Of a stretch of 36,594 nucleotides of DNA, positions 10,458 to 17,150 are shown in pieces. Origin of the DNA: Brevundimonas sp. (GTDB lineage Bacteria; Pseudomonadota; Alphaproteobacteria; Caulobacterales; Caulobacteraceae); NCBI RefSeq assembly GCF_013823285.1, contig NZ_PNLV01000015.1:1-36594 (forward strand), in the 5' to 3' direction. The notes beneath the pieces are model-generated. The model made no database searches. It saw only the letters and a program-made list of their open reading frames with translations, and was not told the origin of the DNA. Positions within the stretch are counted from its first letter, which is position 1, and each line of letters starts with the position of its first letter. Position numbers and translations under genes: made by a program.

Positions 10458-11464
10458 CACACCGTCTCCACCACCTGCTCGATGGCTCCGAAGATGGTGT
10501 GGCGGGCGTCGTCCAGCATTTCGATGCGGACGGTGTCGCCATGCTTGAGGAAGGGGGTTTCGGCCTTGCCGCGCAGGATGGTCTCGACGGTGCGGACCTC
10601 GGCGATGCAGGAGTAGCCCAGGCCGCCGTCGCTGACGGGCTTGCCGGGGCCGCCGTCCGAGTCGCGGTTCGACACCGTGCCGGAGCCGATGATGGAGCCG
10701 GCGACCAGGGTGCGGGTCTTCGCCAGATGGGCGATCAGGGTTCCGAAACAGAAGGTCATGTCGACCCCGGCATCGGCCTTGCCGAAGGGCTGGCCGTTCA
10801 GGGTGACGGTCAGCTCGCCGTTCAGCTTGCCGTCCTTCCAGCGGTCGCCCAGGGCGTCGGGGGTGACGAAGACGGGCGACAGGGCGCTGGCGGGCTTGGA
10901 CTGGACGAAGCCGAAGCCCTTGGCCAGTTCGCCGGGGATCAGATTGCGCAGGGACACGTCGTTGACCAGGCCGATCAGCCGGATGTGGCCCAGCGCCTCC
11001 TCGCGGGTCACGCCTTGTGGCACGTCGCCGGTGACCACCACGATCTCGGCCTCCAGGTCGCAGCCCCAGGCCTCGTCCTTCAGCGGAATGGGGTCGCGGG
11101 CGCCCAGCATGGAGTCCGAGCCGCCCTGATACATCAGGGGATCGGTCCAGAAGCTCTCGGGCATCTCGGCGCCGCGCGCCTGACGCACCAGGGCCACGTG
11201 GTTCACATAGGCCGAGCCGTCGGCCCACTGATAGGCGCGGGGCAGGGGGGCGGCGGCGTCCCGTTCGTGGAACCGGCCGCGGGGCACGGCTTCGTGCTCG
11301 AGGCTTTCGGCCAGGGCGCGCAATTGCGGTTCACAGCGGTCCCAGTCGTCCAGCGCCGCCTGTAGCGTCGGGGCGATGAGGAAGGCGTCGGTGAACCAGT
11401 TCAGGTCGTTGGAGACGACCACGAGGCGGCCGTCGCGGCCGTGCTTGAGCGATGCGAGTTTCAT
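10457..11464 (-). CDS. Fumarylacetoacetate hydrolase family protein
   Basis: 335 aa. FAH-fold enzymes cleave C-C bonds of acylpyruvates using a divalent metal. Metal ligands fit Glu138 and Glu140 (CDLEAEIVVVTGD) and Asp169 (LVNDVSLRN). Other family blocks are GKGFGFVQSKPASALSPVFV-like sequence near 180-200, GTLIAHLAKTRTLVAGSIIG, and GSGTVSNRDSDGG. The gene begins at ATG 11464. The last step of tyrosine breakdown is plausible because hppD lies 3.2 kb away on the same strand, but homogentisate dioxygenase and maleylacetoacetate isomerase are not present and the genes are not contiguous. It could therefore be a fumarylacetoacetase or a related hydrolase. Confidence 0.88.
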   Translation of the reverse strand: MKLASLKHGRDGRLVVVSNDLNWFTDAFLIAPTLQAALDDWDRCEPQLRALAESLEHEAVPRGRFHERDAAAPLPRAYQWADGSAYVNHVALVRQARGAEMPESFWTDPLMYQGGSDSMLGARDPIPLKDEAWGCDLEAEIVVVTGDVPQGVTREEALGHIRLIGLVNDVSLRNLIPGELAKGFGFVQSKPASALSPVFVTPDALGDRWKDGKLNGELTVTLNGQPFGKADAGVDMTFCFGTLIAHLAKTRTLVAGSIIGSGTVSNRDSDGGPGKPVSDGGLGYSCIAEVRTVETILRGKAETPFLKHGDTVRIEMLDDARHTIFGAIEQVVETV

Positions 11465-11505
11465 GCCTCAGGCTTAAAGCCCGCGCGCCCCGATGGGAAG
11501 GCGGG

Positions 11506-12171
11506 TCAGCACAGGTTCGCCCGGGCGCGGCGCAGCTCACGGAGCCGCGCCTCCTTGTCGCGCCAGTGGTCAGCGAAGGCGTGGATGGCCGCGCGCAGGC
11601 GCTCGATCTCGGCGCGGCGGTCCGGGGCGGGCGGGGCGTGGTCGTCCTTTGCGTGGGCGCCGGGCTTGTCGCGGTGGCCAGTCTCGCTGCCCTTGCTCGC
11701 GTCCCCGCCGCCCGCGTGGACCACGAGCCTGCCGGTGTTCACGACGACCAGCTCGGAGGCGCGCGCGCGCCGGGTCTCGCCGTGTTCCGGGCCATGGCGG
11801 GGCCCAGGCTTGTCCGGCCCGGGGTCCAGCACGTCACGGATCGACGCGGACGGCCCTGACACGCCGTCGGCCAGGGCCAGGGCGCCGCCGAGGCGCCGGT
11901 CGAGAACGCTCAGGAGGCCGCGCGCCCGGGCGTGGACCTCGTCGCGCGAGGCCTTCAGGGCCGCCTCGGCCGCCTTGCGCACCTCGTTGTAGAGGGCGTC
12001 GCAGGGGTCCCTGGGCTTCGGCCCCATCTGCTCGCGGGCGTACCAGCCGCACAGCAGGGCGAGCAGCAGCAGGAGCAGGAACAGCAGCAGGATCACAGGC
12101 GGGACGCTGAGGAACAGGTCGGCGTCGGACGGGTAGGCCGCAGCGGGGGCGTCGAACTCCGACGGATACAT
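11506..12171 (-). CDS. Single-pass membrane protein of unknown function
   Basis: 221 aa from the ATG at 12171. A strong ribosome-binding site (AAGGAGGGAGGG) just upstream supports this start over an upstream in-frame codon at 12210. A single very hydrophobic segment (VPPVILLLFLLLLLLALLCG, about residues 23-43) is followed by a charged, probably cytoplasmic region. An Ala-rich helix (EVRKAAEAALKASRDEVHAR) comes next, then a Pro/Gly/His/Asp-rich disordered stretch, then a C-terminal amphipathic helix rich in Arg and Glu (RRAEIERLRAAIHAFADHWR). No family recognised. Codon use looks native. Confidence 0.75.
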   Translation of the reverse strand: MYPSEFDAPAAAYPSDADLFLSVPPVILLLFLLLLLLALLCGWYAREQMGPKPRDPCDALYNEVRKAAEAALKASRDEVHARARGLLSVLDRRLGGALALADGVSGPSASIRDVLDPGPDKPGPRHGPEHGETRRARASELVVVNTGRLVVHAGGGDASKGSETGHRDKPGAHAKDDHAPPAPDRRAEIERLRAAIHAFADHWRDKEARLRELRRARANLC

Positions 12172-12262
12172 GGCTGACCCTCCCTCCTTAAGCCCCGCCA
12201 TCTTGGCCAAGCGTGGCCGCGAGGCAATCGAAAAGGTTAACGCCGGTCCGCGAACGAGGGTC

Positions 12263-12538
12263 TCAGGATTCTGACGCCTCCCTGGTCAGGGTGGCGCCGG
12301 CCTCGGCGCCCAGGCCGGCGCGAGGATCGCGCACCTCCACCTCGACGCGCACGGCGCCGGGCGGGTCGTGGGCCCAGATGTAGCGGCGCTCGATCTCCAC
12401 CTCGCGGCCCGAGGGGGCGAAGCCGGTGAAGCTGTCGCCCCAGGGGGTGATGCGGGTCAGCTCGGGCCAGGACAGGCCGCAGGCGGCGTCCAGCTCCTCG
12501 ATGGCCATGGCCGAGAGCTCGTCGTCGTTCACAGCCAT
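12263..12538 (-). CDS. Small conserved-looking acidic protein, unknown function
   Basis: 91 aa from the ATG at 12538 (MAVNDDELSAMAIEELDAAC). It overlaps the 3' end of the methyltransferase-like gene by 10 bp, which argues for co-translation. The protein is acidic at the N-terminus, with a central beta-rich part (FTGFAPSGREVEIERRYIWA) and a C-terminal strand-turn-strand rich in Val and Glu (GAVRVEVEVRDP). No signal peptide or membrane segment. It is not a fragment of a family I know. Confidence 0.7.
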   Translation of the reverse strand: MAVNDDELSAMAIEELDAACGLSWPELTRITPWGDSFTGFAPSGREVEIERRYIWAHDPPGAVRVEVEVRDPRAGLGAEAGATLTREASES

Positions 12539-13005
12539 CGGCGCACCTTGTCCGTGTAGGCGCTGTAGGGGACGCCGAACTTGCGCTGCAGATAGGCCTC
12601 CTCGCGGACGATGACGAAGCGGTCGATGACGATCAGGCAGGGCAGGATCATGGCCGCGGCCAGCGGGCTGTCGAGGCCGATGGCCAGGCCGGCGTAGATG
12701 ATGGTGAAGCCCACATAGATCGGGTTGCGGCTCAGGGCGTAGATGCCGTTCGTGACCAGCGCCGTAGAGGGCTTCCACGGCTCCACCGCCGTGCCCGCGC
12801 GCCGGAACAGGCCCGCCGCCCAGCCCTCGACGACCAGGCCCGTGACGATCAGCACAAGGGCGGCGCCGCGCCGCCACAGGTCCGGCAGGCCCATGGAGGG
12901 CTCGCCGATCAGATTGCCCAGGGTCCAGCCCCCCGCCAGAAAGGCGAGGAAGATGATGGGGGGCGGGGCGATGACGCCGGGGATGTCGCGGGGTTCGGAG
13001 GTCAT
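12529..13005 (-). CDS. Isoprenylcysteine carboxyl methyltransferase-family membrane protein
   Basis: 158 aa integral membrane protein with about four hydrophobic segments. The C-terminal catalytic-like block of the ICMT/PEMT superfamily is clear: NGIYALSRNPIYVGF (SAM-binding RxPxY pattern), a membrane hairpin, then REEAYLQRKFG followed by YSAYTDKVRRWL. Bacterial members are SAM-dependent methyltransferases or reductase-like proteins acting at the membrane; substrates are mostly unknown and are not prenylated proteins. Start is ATG 13005. Repeat copies B and C lie directly upstream (13041-13160), so its promoter is in or next to them. The next gene overlaps its end by 10 bp. Confidence 0.85.
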   Translation of the reverse strand: MTSEPRDIPGVIAPPPIIFLAFLAGGWTLGNLIGEPSMGLPDLWRRGAALVLIVTGLVVEGWAAGLFRRAGTAVEPWKPSTALVTNGIYALSRNPIYVGFTIIYAGLAIGLDSPLAAAMILPCLIVIDRFVIVREEAYLQRKFGVPYSAYTDKVRRWL

Positions 13006-13040
13006 GGCGTCAGGATATCGCTCGGCTCGCGTTGGAGGAA

Positions 13041-13096
13041 GTTTCAGACTCGGGGCGCGAAAAACAGGGTCTGAATTGTCCGAATTGGCTGAAATC
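13041..13096 (-). repeat. Dispersed intergenic repeat, copy B
   Basis: On the minus strand this reads GATTTCAGCC, then 9-nt units ending in TTCAGACCCTG, then a T-run and a GAGTC (plus-strand GACTC 13047-13051) joined to the right arm GTCTGAAAC. It aligns base-for-base with copy A at 6408-6466 apart from scattered substitutions and a shorter T-run. It is 36 bp upstream of the methyltransferase-like gene and in the same orientation. Confidence 0.85.
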
Positions 13097-13103
13097 AGAC
13101 CCT

Positions 13104-13160
13104 GATTTCGGATTCGGCGCCGAAAAAACAGGGTCCGAATTGTACGAATTGTCCGAAATC
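13104..13160 (-). repeat. Dispersed intergenic repeat, copy C
   Basis: Tandem neighbour of copy B, separated by 7 bp, in the same orientation. The outer arms are GATTTCGGA (13104-13112) and TCCGAAATC (13152-13160), a perfect 9-bp inverted repeat. Changes relative to copy A occur in both arms (CAGAC to CGGAC and GTCTG to TCCG), so pairing is kept. GATTC (13111-13115) sits at the same place as the GAGTC of copies A and B. Confidence 0.85.
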
Positions 13161-13197
13161 GCCAGTCTTGTCCCTGAGGCGCCTCGGCCATTGTAAG

Positions 13198-13233
13198 GCG
13201 CCGGGAAGGAGCGGGATCAAATAAATCCGGCGC
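13198..13233 (-). terminator. Possible hairpin terminator after the isoaspartyl peptidase gene
   Basis: Inverted repeat GCGCCGG (13198-13204) with CCGGCGC (13227-13233), immediately after the stop of the minus-strand peptidase gene. The loop is long (22 nt) and there is no clear T-tract, so this is a weak candidate. Confidence 0.3.
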
Positions 13234-14295
13234 TCAGTCCTCGTCGCCGTAGATGGCCACGCGGGCCTCGGCAGCCGAGGATACGGCGCCCCGGTACATG
13301 CCCGAGGTGTTGAGGCTGAAGACCGCGTTCCCCTCGATATCCAGGGCGATGACGCCGCCGTCGCCGCCCAGTTCACCCACCTGTGCGATTTCCGCGTCCG
13401 CAGCGGACTGGAGGCCGGCGCCGCCCGCCGTGCGCGCGCAGATGTCCCGCGCGACCGTGGCGCGGATGAAATATTCGCCCGAACCGGTGGCGGAGACCGC
13501 GCAGCCGTCGATGTTGGAGGCGTAGGTGCCGGCGCCGATCACCGGCACGTCGCCGACCCGGCCCCAGCGCTTGGCGGTCATGCCGCCGGTGGAGGTGGCG
13601 GCCGCCAGCCGTCCTTCGGAGTCCAGGGCCACGGCGCCGACCGTGCCGAATTTGCGCTCGTTCAGGGGCGGGGCGGGCAGGTTGGCCTGCGCCTCGGCGG
13701 AGGGCGCGCCTGCGGGGCGTTCGGGAACGGGCAGCCCCTGCGCCTCAAGCGCGCTGACCAGACCCCGCCAGCGGCGCTCGGTGAAGAACCAGGACGGGTC
13801 CACCTGCTCCAGATTCTGTTCGACGGCGAAGGCGTCGGCGCCCTGGCCGATCAGCATGACGTGGGGGGATTGCTCCATGACCGCACGGGCCAGGGCCACG
13901 GGATGGCGGGTGCGGGTGACGCCCGCCACGGCGCCCAGATTGAGGTCTGTCCCGTCCATGACGGCCGCGTCCAGTTCATTGGCCCCGGCGGCGGTGAAGA
14001 CCGCGCCGCGCCCGGCGTTGAACAGGGGATCATCCTCCATCAGCTGGATGGCCGCCTGGACCGCGTCCAGGGCCGAACCGCCGCTGCGCAGCACCGCCGC
14101 GCCCGCCTCCAGCGCCGTGGACAGGGCCGCGCGATAGGCCGCGTCCTGTTCAGGGCTGAGGTCGGCCCGCTCGATCACGCCCGCGCCGCCGTGGATGGCC
14201 AGGGACCATTCGGCACGCTCCTGGGCCTCGGCCGTACCGGCGAGCAGGGCGAGGCTGATGATCGCTGCTGTGGCGACAGAGGTGATGGTTTTCAT
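13234..14295 (-). CDS. iaaA: Exported isoaspartyl peptidase / plant-type L-asparaginase
   Basis: 353 aa N-terminal nucleophile hydrolase precursor (EcAIII family). It removes N-terminal isoaspartyl residues and hydrolyses asparagine. A signal peptide (MKTITSVATAAIISLALLAG, cleavage likely after AEA) sends it to the periplasm. The alpha part has LAIHGGAG and FNAGRGAVF. Autocleavage should occur before Thr218 in RKFGTVGAVALD, giving a beta part with TSTGGMTAKRWGRVGD, PVIGAGTYA and TGSGEYFIR, all family hallmarks. A linker of about 30 residues precedes the nucleophile, as usual. The gene stands alone between the repeat pair B/C and a REP-like region. Confidence 0.93.
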   Translation of the reverse strand: MKTITSVATAAIISLALLAGTAEAQERAEWSLAIHGGAGVIERADLSPEQDAAYRAALSTALEAGAAVLRSGGSALDAVQAAIQLMEDDPLFNAGRGAVFTAAGANELDAAVMDGTDLNLGAVAGVTRTRHPVALARAVMEQSPHVMLIGQGADAFAVEQNLEQVDPSWFFTERRWRGLVSALEAQGLPVPERPAGAPSAEAQANLPAPPLNERKFGTVGAVALDSEGRLAAATSTGGMTAKRWGRVGDVPVIGAGTYASNIDGCAVSATGSGEYFIRATVARDICARTAGGAGLQSAADAEIAQVGELGGDGGVIALDIEGNAVFSLNTSGMYRGAVSSAAEARVAIYGDED

Positions 14296-14327
14296 GTGAA
14301 GAGGTCCCTCATTGCTTCCCCGCCGTC

Positions 14328-14350
14328 ATCACCGGGCTTGTCCCGGTGAT
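14328..14350. repeat. REP-like palindrome 1
   Basis: Perfect 9-bp stem ATCACCGGG (14328-14336) and CCCGGTGAT (14342-14350) around the loop CTTGT. The flank CCATACGC follows. It pairs with a related inverted copy at 14429-14451. Extragenic palindromes with a CCGGGCTTGTCCCGG core are, as I recall, widespread in alphaproteobacteria. Confidence 0.75.
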
Positions 14351-14428
14351 CCATACGCTCCGAGCCTGCAAGGCGAGCAGGGGGCGACCTGAACATCCCA
14401 CCTTCTGCTTGTCAAAGCGCGCATATGG

Positions 14429-14451
14429 ATGGCCGGGACAAGCCCGGCCAT
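14429..14451. repeat. REP-like palindrome 2 (inverted relative to palindrome 1)
   Basis: Perfect 9-bp stem ATGGCCGGG (14429-14437) and CCCGGCCAT (14443-14451) around ACAAG, the complement of the loop of palindrome 1. The stem differs from palindrome 1 at three paired positions (CAC/GTG against GGC/GCC), all compensated. The flank CATATGG matches the CCATACG flank in inverse. Together the two form a composite element of about 125 bp. Confidence 0.75.
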
Positions 14452-14464
14452 GACGATCGCGGGG

Positions 14465-14647
14465 TCAGCCCCGGCCCGCGCGCCAGCGCCAGACGCGGCC
14501 GATGAGCCAGGGCAGGAAGCCCACGACGAGCCCGATCAGCACCAGCTCCCAGTAGCCGGCGCGGGGCAGCAGGGCGTAGGCGGCCAGAACGGCCAGGCCC
14601 GCCAGCGGCGGGCCCAGCCAAGGCAGCCATCGGGGCGGCGTCCTCAC
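14465..14647 (-). CDS. Small two-segment membrane protein, unknown function
   Basis: 60 aa, beginning MRTPPRWLPWLGPPLAGLAV. Two hydrophobic stretches (about residues 9-28 and 33-50) are separated by RAGYWE, and the C-terminus is strongly basic (WLIGRVWRWRAGRG), fitting a membrane protein with both ends inside. It starts 13 bp after the hppD stop on the same strand and probably lies in that transcript. Unknown family. The consistent hydrophobic design and codon use make it more likely real than chance. Confidence 0.55.
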   Translation of the reverse strand: MRTPPRWLPWLGPPLAGLAVLAAYALLPRAGYWELVLIGLVVGFLPWLIGRVWRWRAGRG

Positions 14648-14660
14648 CGCCGGGCCTCGA

Positions 14661-15764
14661 TCAGGCGTCCACCTTGATGACGCCGCGCCGGATCTGGTCC
14701 AGTTCGATGGAGTCGAACAGGGCCTGGAAATTGCCCTCGCCGAAGGCCTGGTTGCCCTTGCGCTGGATGATCTCGAAGAAGATCGGGCCGAAGGTGTCCT
14801 GGGTGAAGATCTGCAGCAGCAGGCCGTCCTCGTCCGACCCGTCGATCAGGATGCGGTTCTTGCGCATGCGCTCCACGTCCTCGCCGTGACCGGGCAGGCG
14901 TTTGTCGATCAGGTCGAAATAGGTCTCGATCGTATCCTGGAAGGGGATGCCGCGACGCTTCATCTCCTCGACGGTCTCGAAGATGTTGTCGGTGGCCAGG
15001 GCGATGTGCTGGATGCCCTCGCCGTTGTAGCGGCGCAGGAACTCCTCGATCTGGGAGTTGTCGTCCTGGCTCTCGTTCAGGGGGATGCGGATGGCGCGGT
15101 CGGGCGCGATCATGGCCTGGGACAGCAGGCCGGTCGCCTTGCCCTTGATGTTGAAATATTTCTGCTCCTCGAAGGCGAAGACGTCGCCGTAGAAGCCCGA
15201 CCAGGTGCGCATCTGGCCGCGGCGCACATTGTGGGTCAGGTGGTCAAGGCAGAACAGGCCGACCGAGTTCCTGGCCTCGGCCTCCCGCCAGCCCTCGATC
15301 TCGTCCCAACCGTCGTAGAGCGAGCCGGCCTCGCCGTATTTGTCGACGATGTAGAGCAACGAGCCGCCGATGCCCTGGAGCACATAGGGATAGCCGCCGC
15401 CCAAGGCGCCGCCGTCGTGGCCCTCGGCCGGTTTGGCGCCGCGCGACACCGCCCCCTCGAAGGCCGCTTTCGCATCGCGGACGCGGAAGGCCATGCCGTT
15501 GGCCGAGGGGCCGTGTTCGGCCGCGAAGTCGCCGGCCTGGCCCTTCGGGCTGCGGTGGACAAGCATGGTGATGTCGCCCTGCTTCAGCCGGACAACGTCA
15601 TTAGCGGGGTTCACGTGGGTCGGGGTGAAGCCCATCAGCTCCAGGCGAGCCTTCATGGCCGCCGGATCGGGGCCGGTGAACTCGACGAATTCGAAACCGT
15701 CCACGCCCAGCGGGTTCTCGGCGTCCAGAGCCTTGGCTGCATCGGTTTGAGGGGCGTCGTGCAT
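14661..15764 (-). CDS. hppD: 4-hydroxyphenylpyruvate dioxygenase
   Basis: Non-haem Fe(II) enzyme that converts 4-hydroxyphenylpyruvate to homogentisate in tyrosine breakdown. 367 aa from the ATG at 15764, chosen because AGGGAGAA precedes it; an upstream in-frame start would add 30 arginine-rich residues. Two vicinal-oxygen-chelate domains are visible. The iron ligands fit His175 (LDHLTHNVRRG), His253 (GIQHIALATD) and Glu331 (GPIFFEIIQRKG), with the family spacing. The C-terminal gate helix region (GEGNFQALFDSIE) is complete. It stands divergent from yqaA. The direct repeat GATCAGGGT, seen twice in the 160-bp upstream gap, may be regulatory. Homogentisate dioxygenase is not in the window. Confidence 0.97.
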   Translation of the reverse strand: MHDAPQTDAAKALDAENPLGVDGFEFVEFTGPDPAAMKARLELMGFTPTHVNPANDVVRLKQGDITMLVHRSPKGQAGDFAAEHGPSANGMAFRVRDAKAAFEGAVSRGAKPAEGHDGGALGGGYPYVLQGIGGSLLYIVDKYGEAGSLYDGWDEIEGWREAEARNSVGLFCLDHLTHNVRRGQMRTWSGFYGDVFAFEEQKYFNIKGKATGLLSQAMIAPDRAIRIPLNESQDDNSQIEEFLRRYNGEGIQHIALATDNIFETVEEMKRRGIPFQDTIETYFDLIDKRLPGHGEDVERMRKNRILIDGSDEDGLLLQIFTQDTFGPIFFEIIQRKGNQAFGEGNFQALFDSIELDQIRRGVIKVDA

Positions 15765-15924
15765 GGGTCTTCTCCCTGAGATCCGGATATCCTGTCGGCA
15801 TGCGCGCCGCAGGGATTTGGCCCGGAACCTAATCATCCGCGCCCCGGTCGCCAAGCGCTGCGGCCCCGATCAGGGTCCGGATCAGGGTAAGACGCCCTCA
15901 ATCAAGCCGTGATAGGGCCAGTCG

Positions 15925-16500
15925 ATGCTGCGCAAACTGTATCACTGGACCCTGCGCCTGGCCGCCCATCGGCGGGCGGTTCCGGCGTTGGCCGCCGTGT
16001 CCTTCGCGGAGGGCGCCTTCTTTCCCGTGCCGCCCGACGTGATGCTGGCCCCCATGGTGCTGGCCCGCCCCGACCGGGCCTATGTCTATGCGGCGATCTG
16101 CACCCTCGGCTCGGTGCTGGGCGGGATCGCCGGCTACCTGATCGGCTATTTTCTCGAACCCGTGGGCCTGTGGCTGCTGGGCGCAATGGGCAAGGCCGAT
16201 GTCTTCGCGGCCAGCCAGGCGACCTTCAACGAACACGGAGTCTGGGCCGTGGCCATCGGGGGATTCACGCCGCTGCCCTACAAGGTGGTGACCATCGCCT
16301 CGGGCATCTTCGGGTTCAGCTTCCCCCTGTTCATCCTGCTGTCCGTGCTGACGCGGGGCGCGCGCTTCTTCATGGTGGCCTTCGTGGTCAGGACGTTCGG
16401 CCCGGCCATGCTGGCGGTGGTGGAGCGGCGCCTCCTGACCTTCACCGTCATTGGGGCGGCCCTCATGGCGGCGGGCTTCGCAGCGGCGGCCCTGCTCTGA
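15925..16500 (+). CDS. YqaA/DedA-family membrane protein (VTT domain)
   Basis: 191 aa membrane protein of the SNARE-associated/VTT family. FAEGAFFPVPPDVMLAPMVL, near residues 27-46, holds the conserved acidic and PxPPD pattern of the re-entrant loop. GSVLGGIAGYLIGYF and the later FTPLPYKVVTIASGIFGFS plus LTRGARFF match the conserved Arg-containing block. Family members act as lipid scramblases or lipid-carrier recyclers, or in membrane homeostasis; the exact substrate here is unknown. A short hairpin follows before dsbB. Confidence 0.9.
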   Translation: MLRKLYHWTLRLAAHRRAVPALAAVSFAEGAFFPVPPDVMLAPMVLARPDRAYVYAAICTLGSVLGGIAGYLIGYFLEPVGLWLLGAMGKADVFAASQATFNEHGVWAVAIGGFTPLPYKVVTIASGIFGFSFPLFILLSVLTRGARFFMVAFVVRTFGPAMLAVVERRLLTFTVIGAALMAAGFAAAALL

Positions 16501-16550
16501 TCCGCGCATCCGGGTCGGCTTTGACCGGCGCCCGATTCCCGACAGGCAGC

Positions 16551-16570
16551 GGAATCGCGAAAGCGATTCC
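16551..16570. terminator. Perfect 8-bp hairpin with GAAA tetraloop between yqaA and dsbB
   Basis: GGAATCGC (16551-16558), GAAA loop (16559-16562), GCGATTCC (16563-16570): a fully paired stem capped by a GNRA tetraloop. There is no T-run after it, so it may be a weak terminator, an RNA-processing or stability element, or a DNA site. Each arm contains a GANTC sequence (GAATC, GATTC). Confidence 0.45.
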
Positions 16571-16601
16571 CCTTCAACCCATCTGGCTCTAGAACAACGC
16601 C

Positions 16602-17150
16602 ATGCTGAGCGCCTATCGCCTGATCACCCGCTGGTGGACCGCCTTCGCCCTTGCGGCGTCCCTGGGCATGCTGGGCGCGGCGCACGCCTTTGAACGCTAT
16701 GCGGGCCTGGCGCCCTGCAACCTCTGCCTCAAGCAGCGCGAGGTGTTCTGGGCCGCCGTGGCCATCGCCTTGCCGGCCACCCTGTGGGCCGTGTTCAGCC
16801 GGGCCAGCCGGGGCACGCCGCGCATCGCCGCCTTCCTGCTGGCCGCCGTTTTCGCCACGAGCGCCGTCACGGCCGGTTTCCACGCAGGCGGGGAGTTGGG
16901 CTGGTGGTCGCTCCCGGCCATGTGCATGGGCGGCGGCGCGGTGGGCCTGGAGGCGCTGACCGCCCTGGCCATGGGCACGGCGCCCGAGACCCGGCCGGTC
17001 ATGTGCGACGCGGTGGTGTGGAGTTTCCTGGGCCTGTCCATGGCGGGGTGGAACACCCTGCTCTCGGCCGGACTGGCCGGGTTCAGCCTGGTGGCGGCCA
17101 AGCGGCCCAAGGACGCCCGGGCGCCGAAGATCACCCCGGAGAAACGCTGA
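16602..17150 (+). CDS. dsbB: Disulfide bond formation protein DsbB
   Basis: Inner-membrane quinone reductase that reoxidises DsbA. 182 aa with four hydrophobic segments. Both periplasmic cysteine pairs are present: Cys39/Cys42 in APCNLCLKQRE, and Cys108 (LPAMCMGGG) with Cys135 (RPVMCDAVVW). The conserved Gln/Arg after the first pair (KQRE) fits quinone contact. The stop TGA overlaps the coq7 ATG (TGATG), so DsbB and a ubiquinone-biosynthesis enzyme are translationally coupled, a sensible pairing because DsbB uses ubiquinone. DsbA is not in the window. Confidence 0.93.
   Translation: MLSAYRLITRWWTAFALAASLGMLGAAHAFERYAGLAPCNLCLKQREVFWAAVAIALPATLWAVFSRASRGTPRIAAFLLAAVFATSAVTAGFHAGGELGWWSLPAMCMGGGAVGLEALTALAMGTAPETRPVMCDAVVWSFLGLSMAGWNTLLSAGLAGFSLVAAKRPKDARAPKITPEKR

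Noticed and set aside
10458-11228. Upstream part of a 519-codon minus frame that ends as the TonB-C protein
   Set aside because: The first half is the wrong frame of the FAH-family gene; the real protein starts at the coupled ATG 10457 with a signal peptide.
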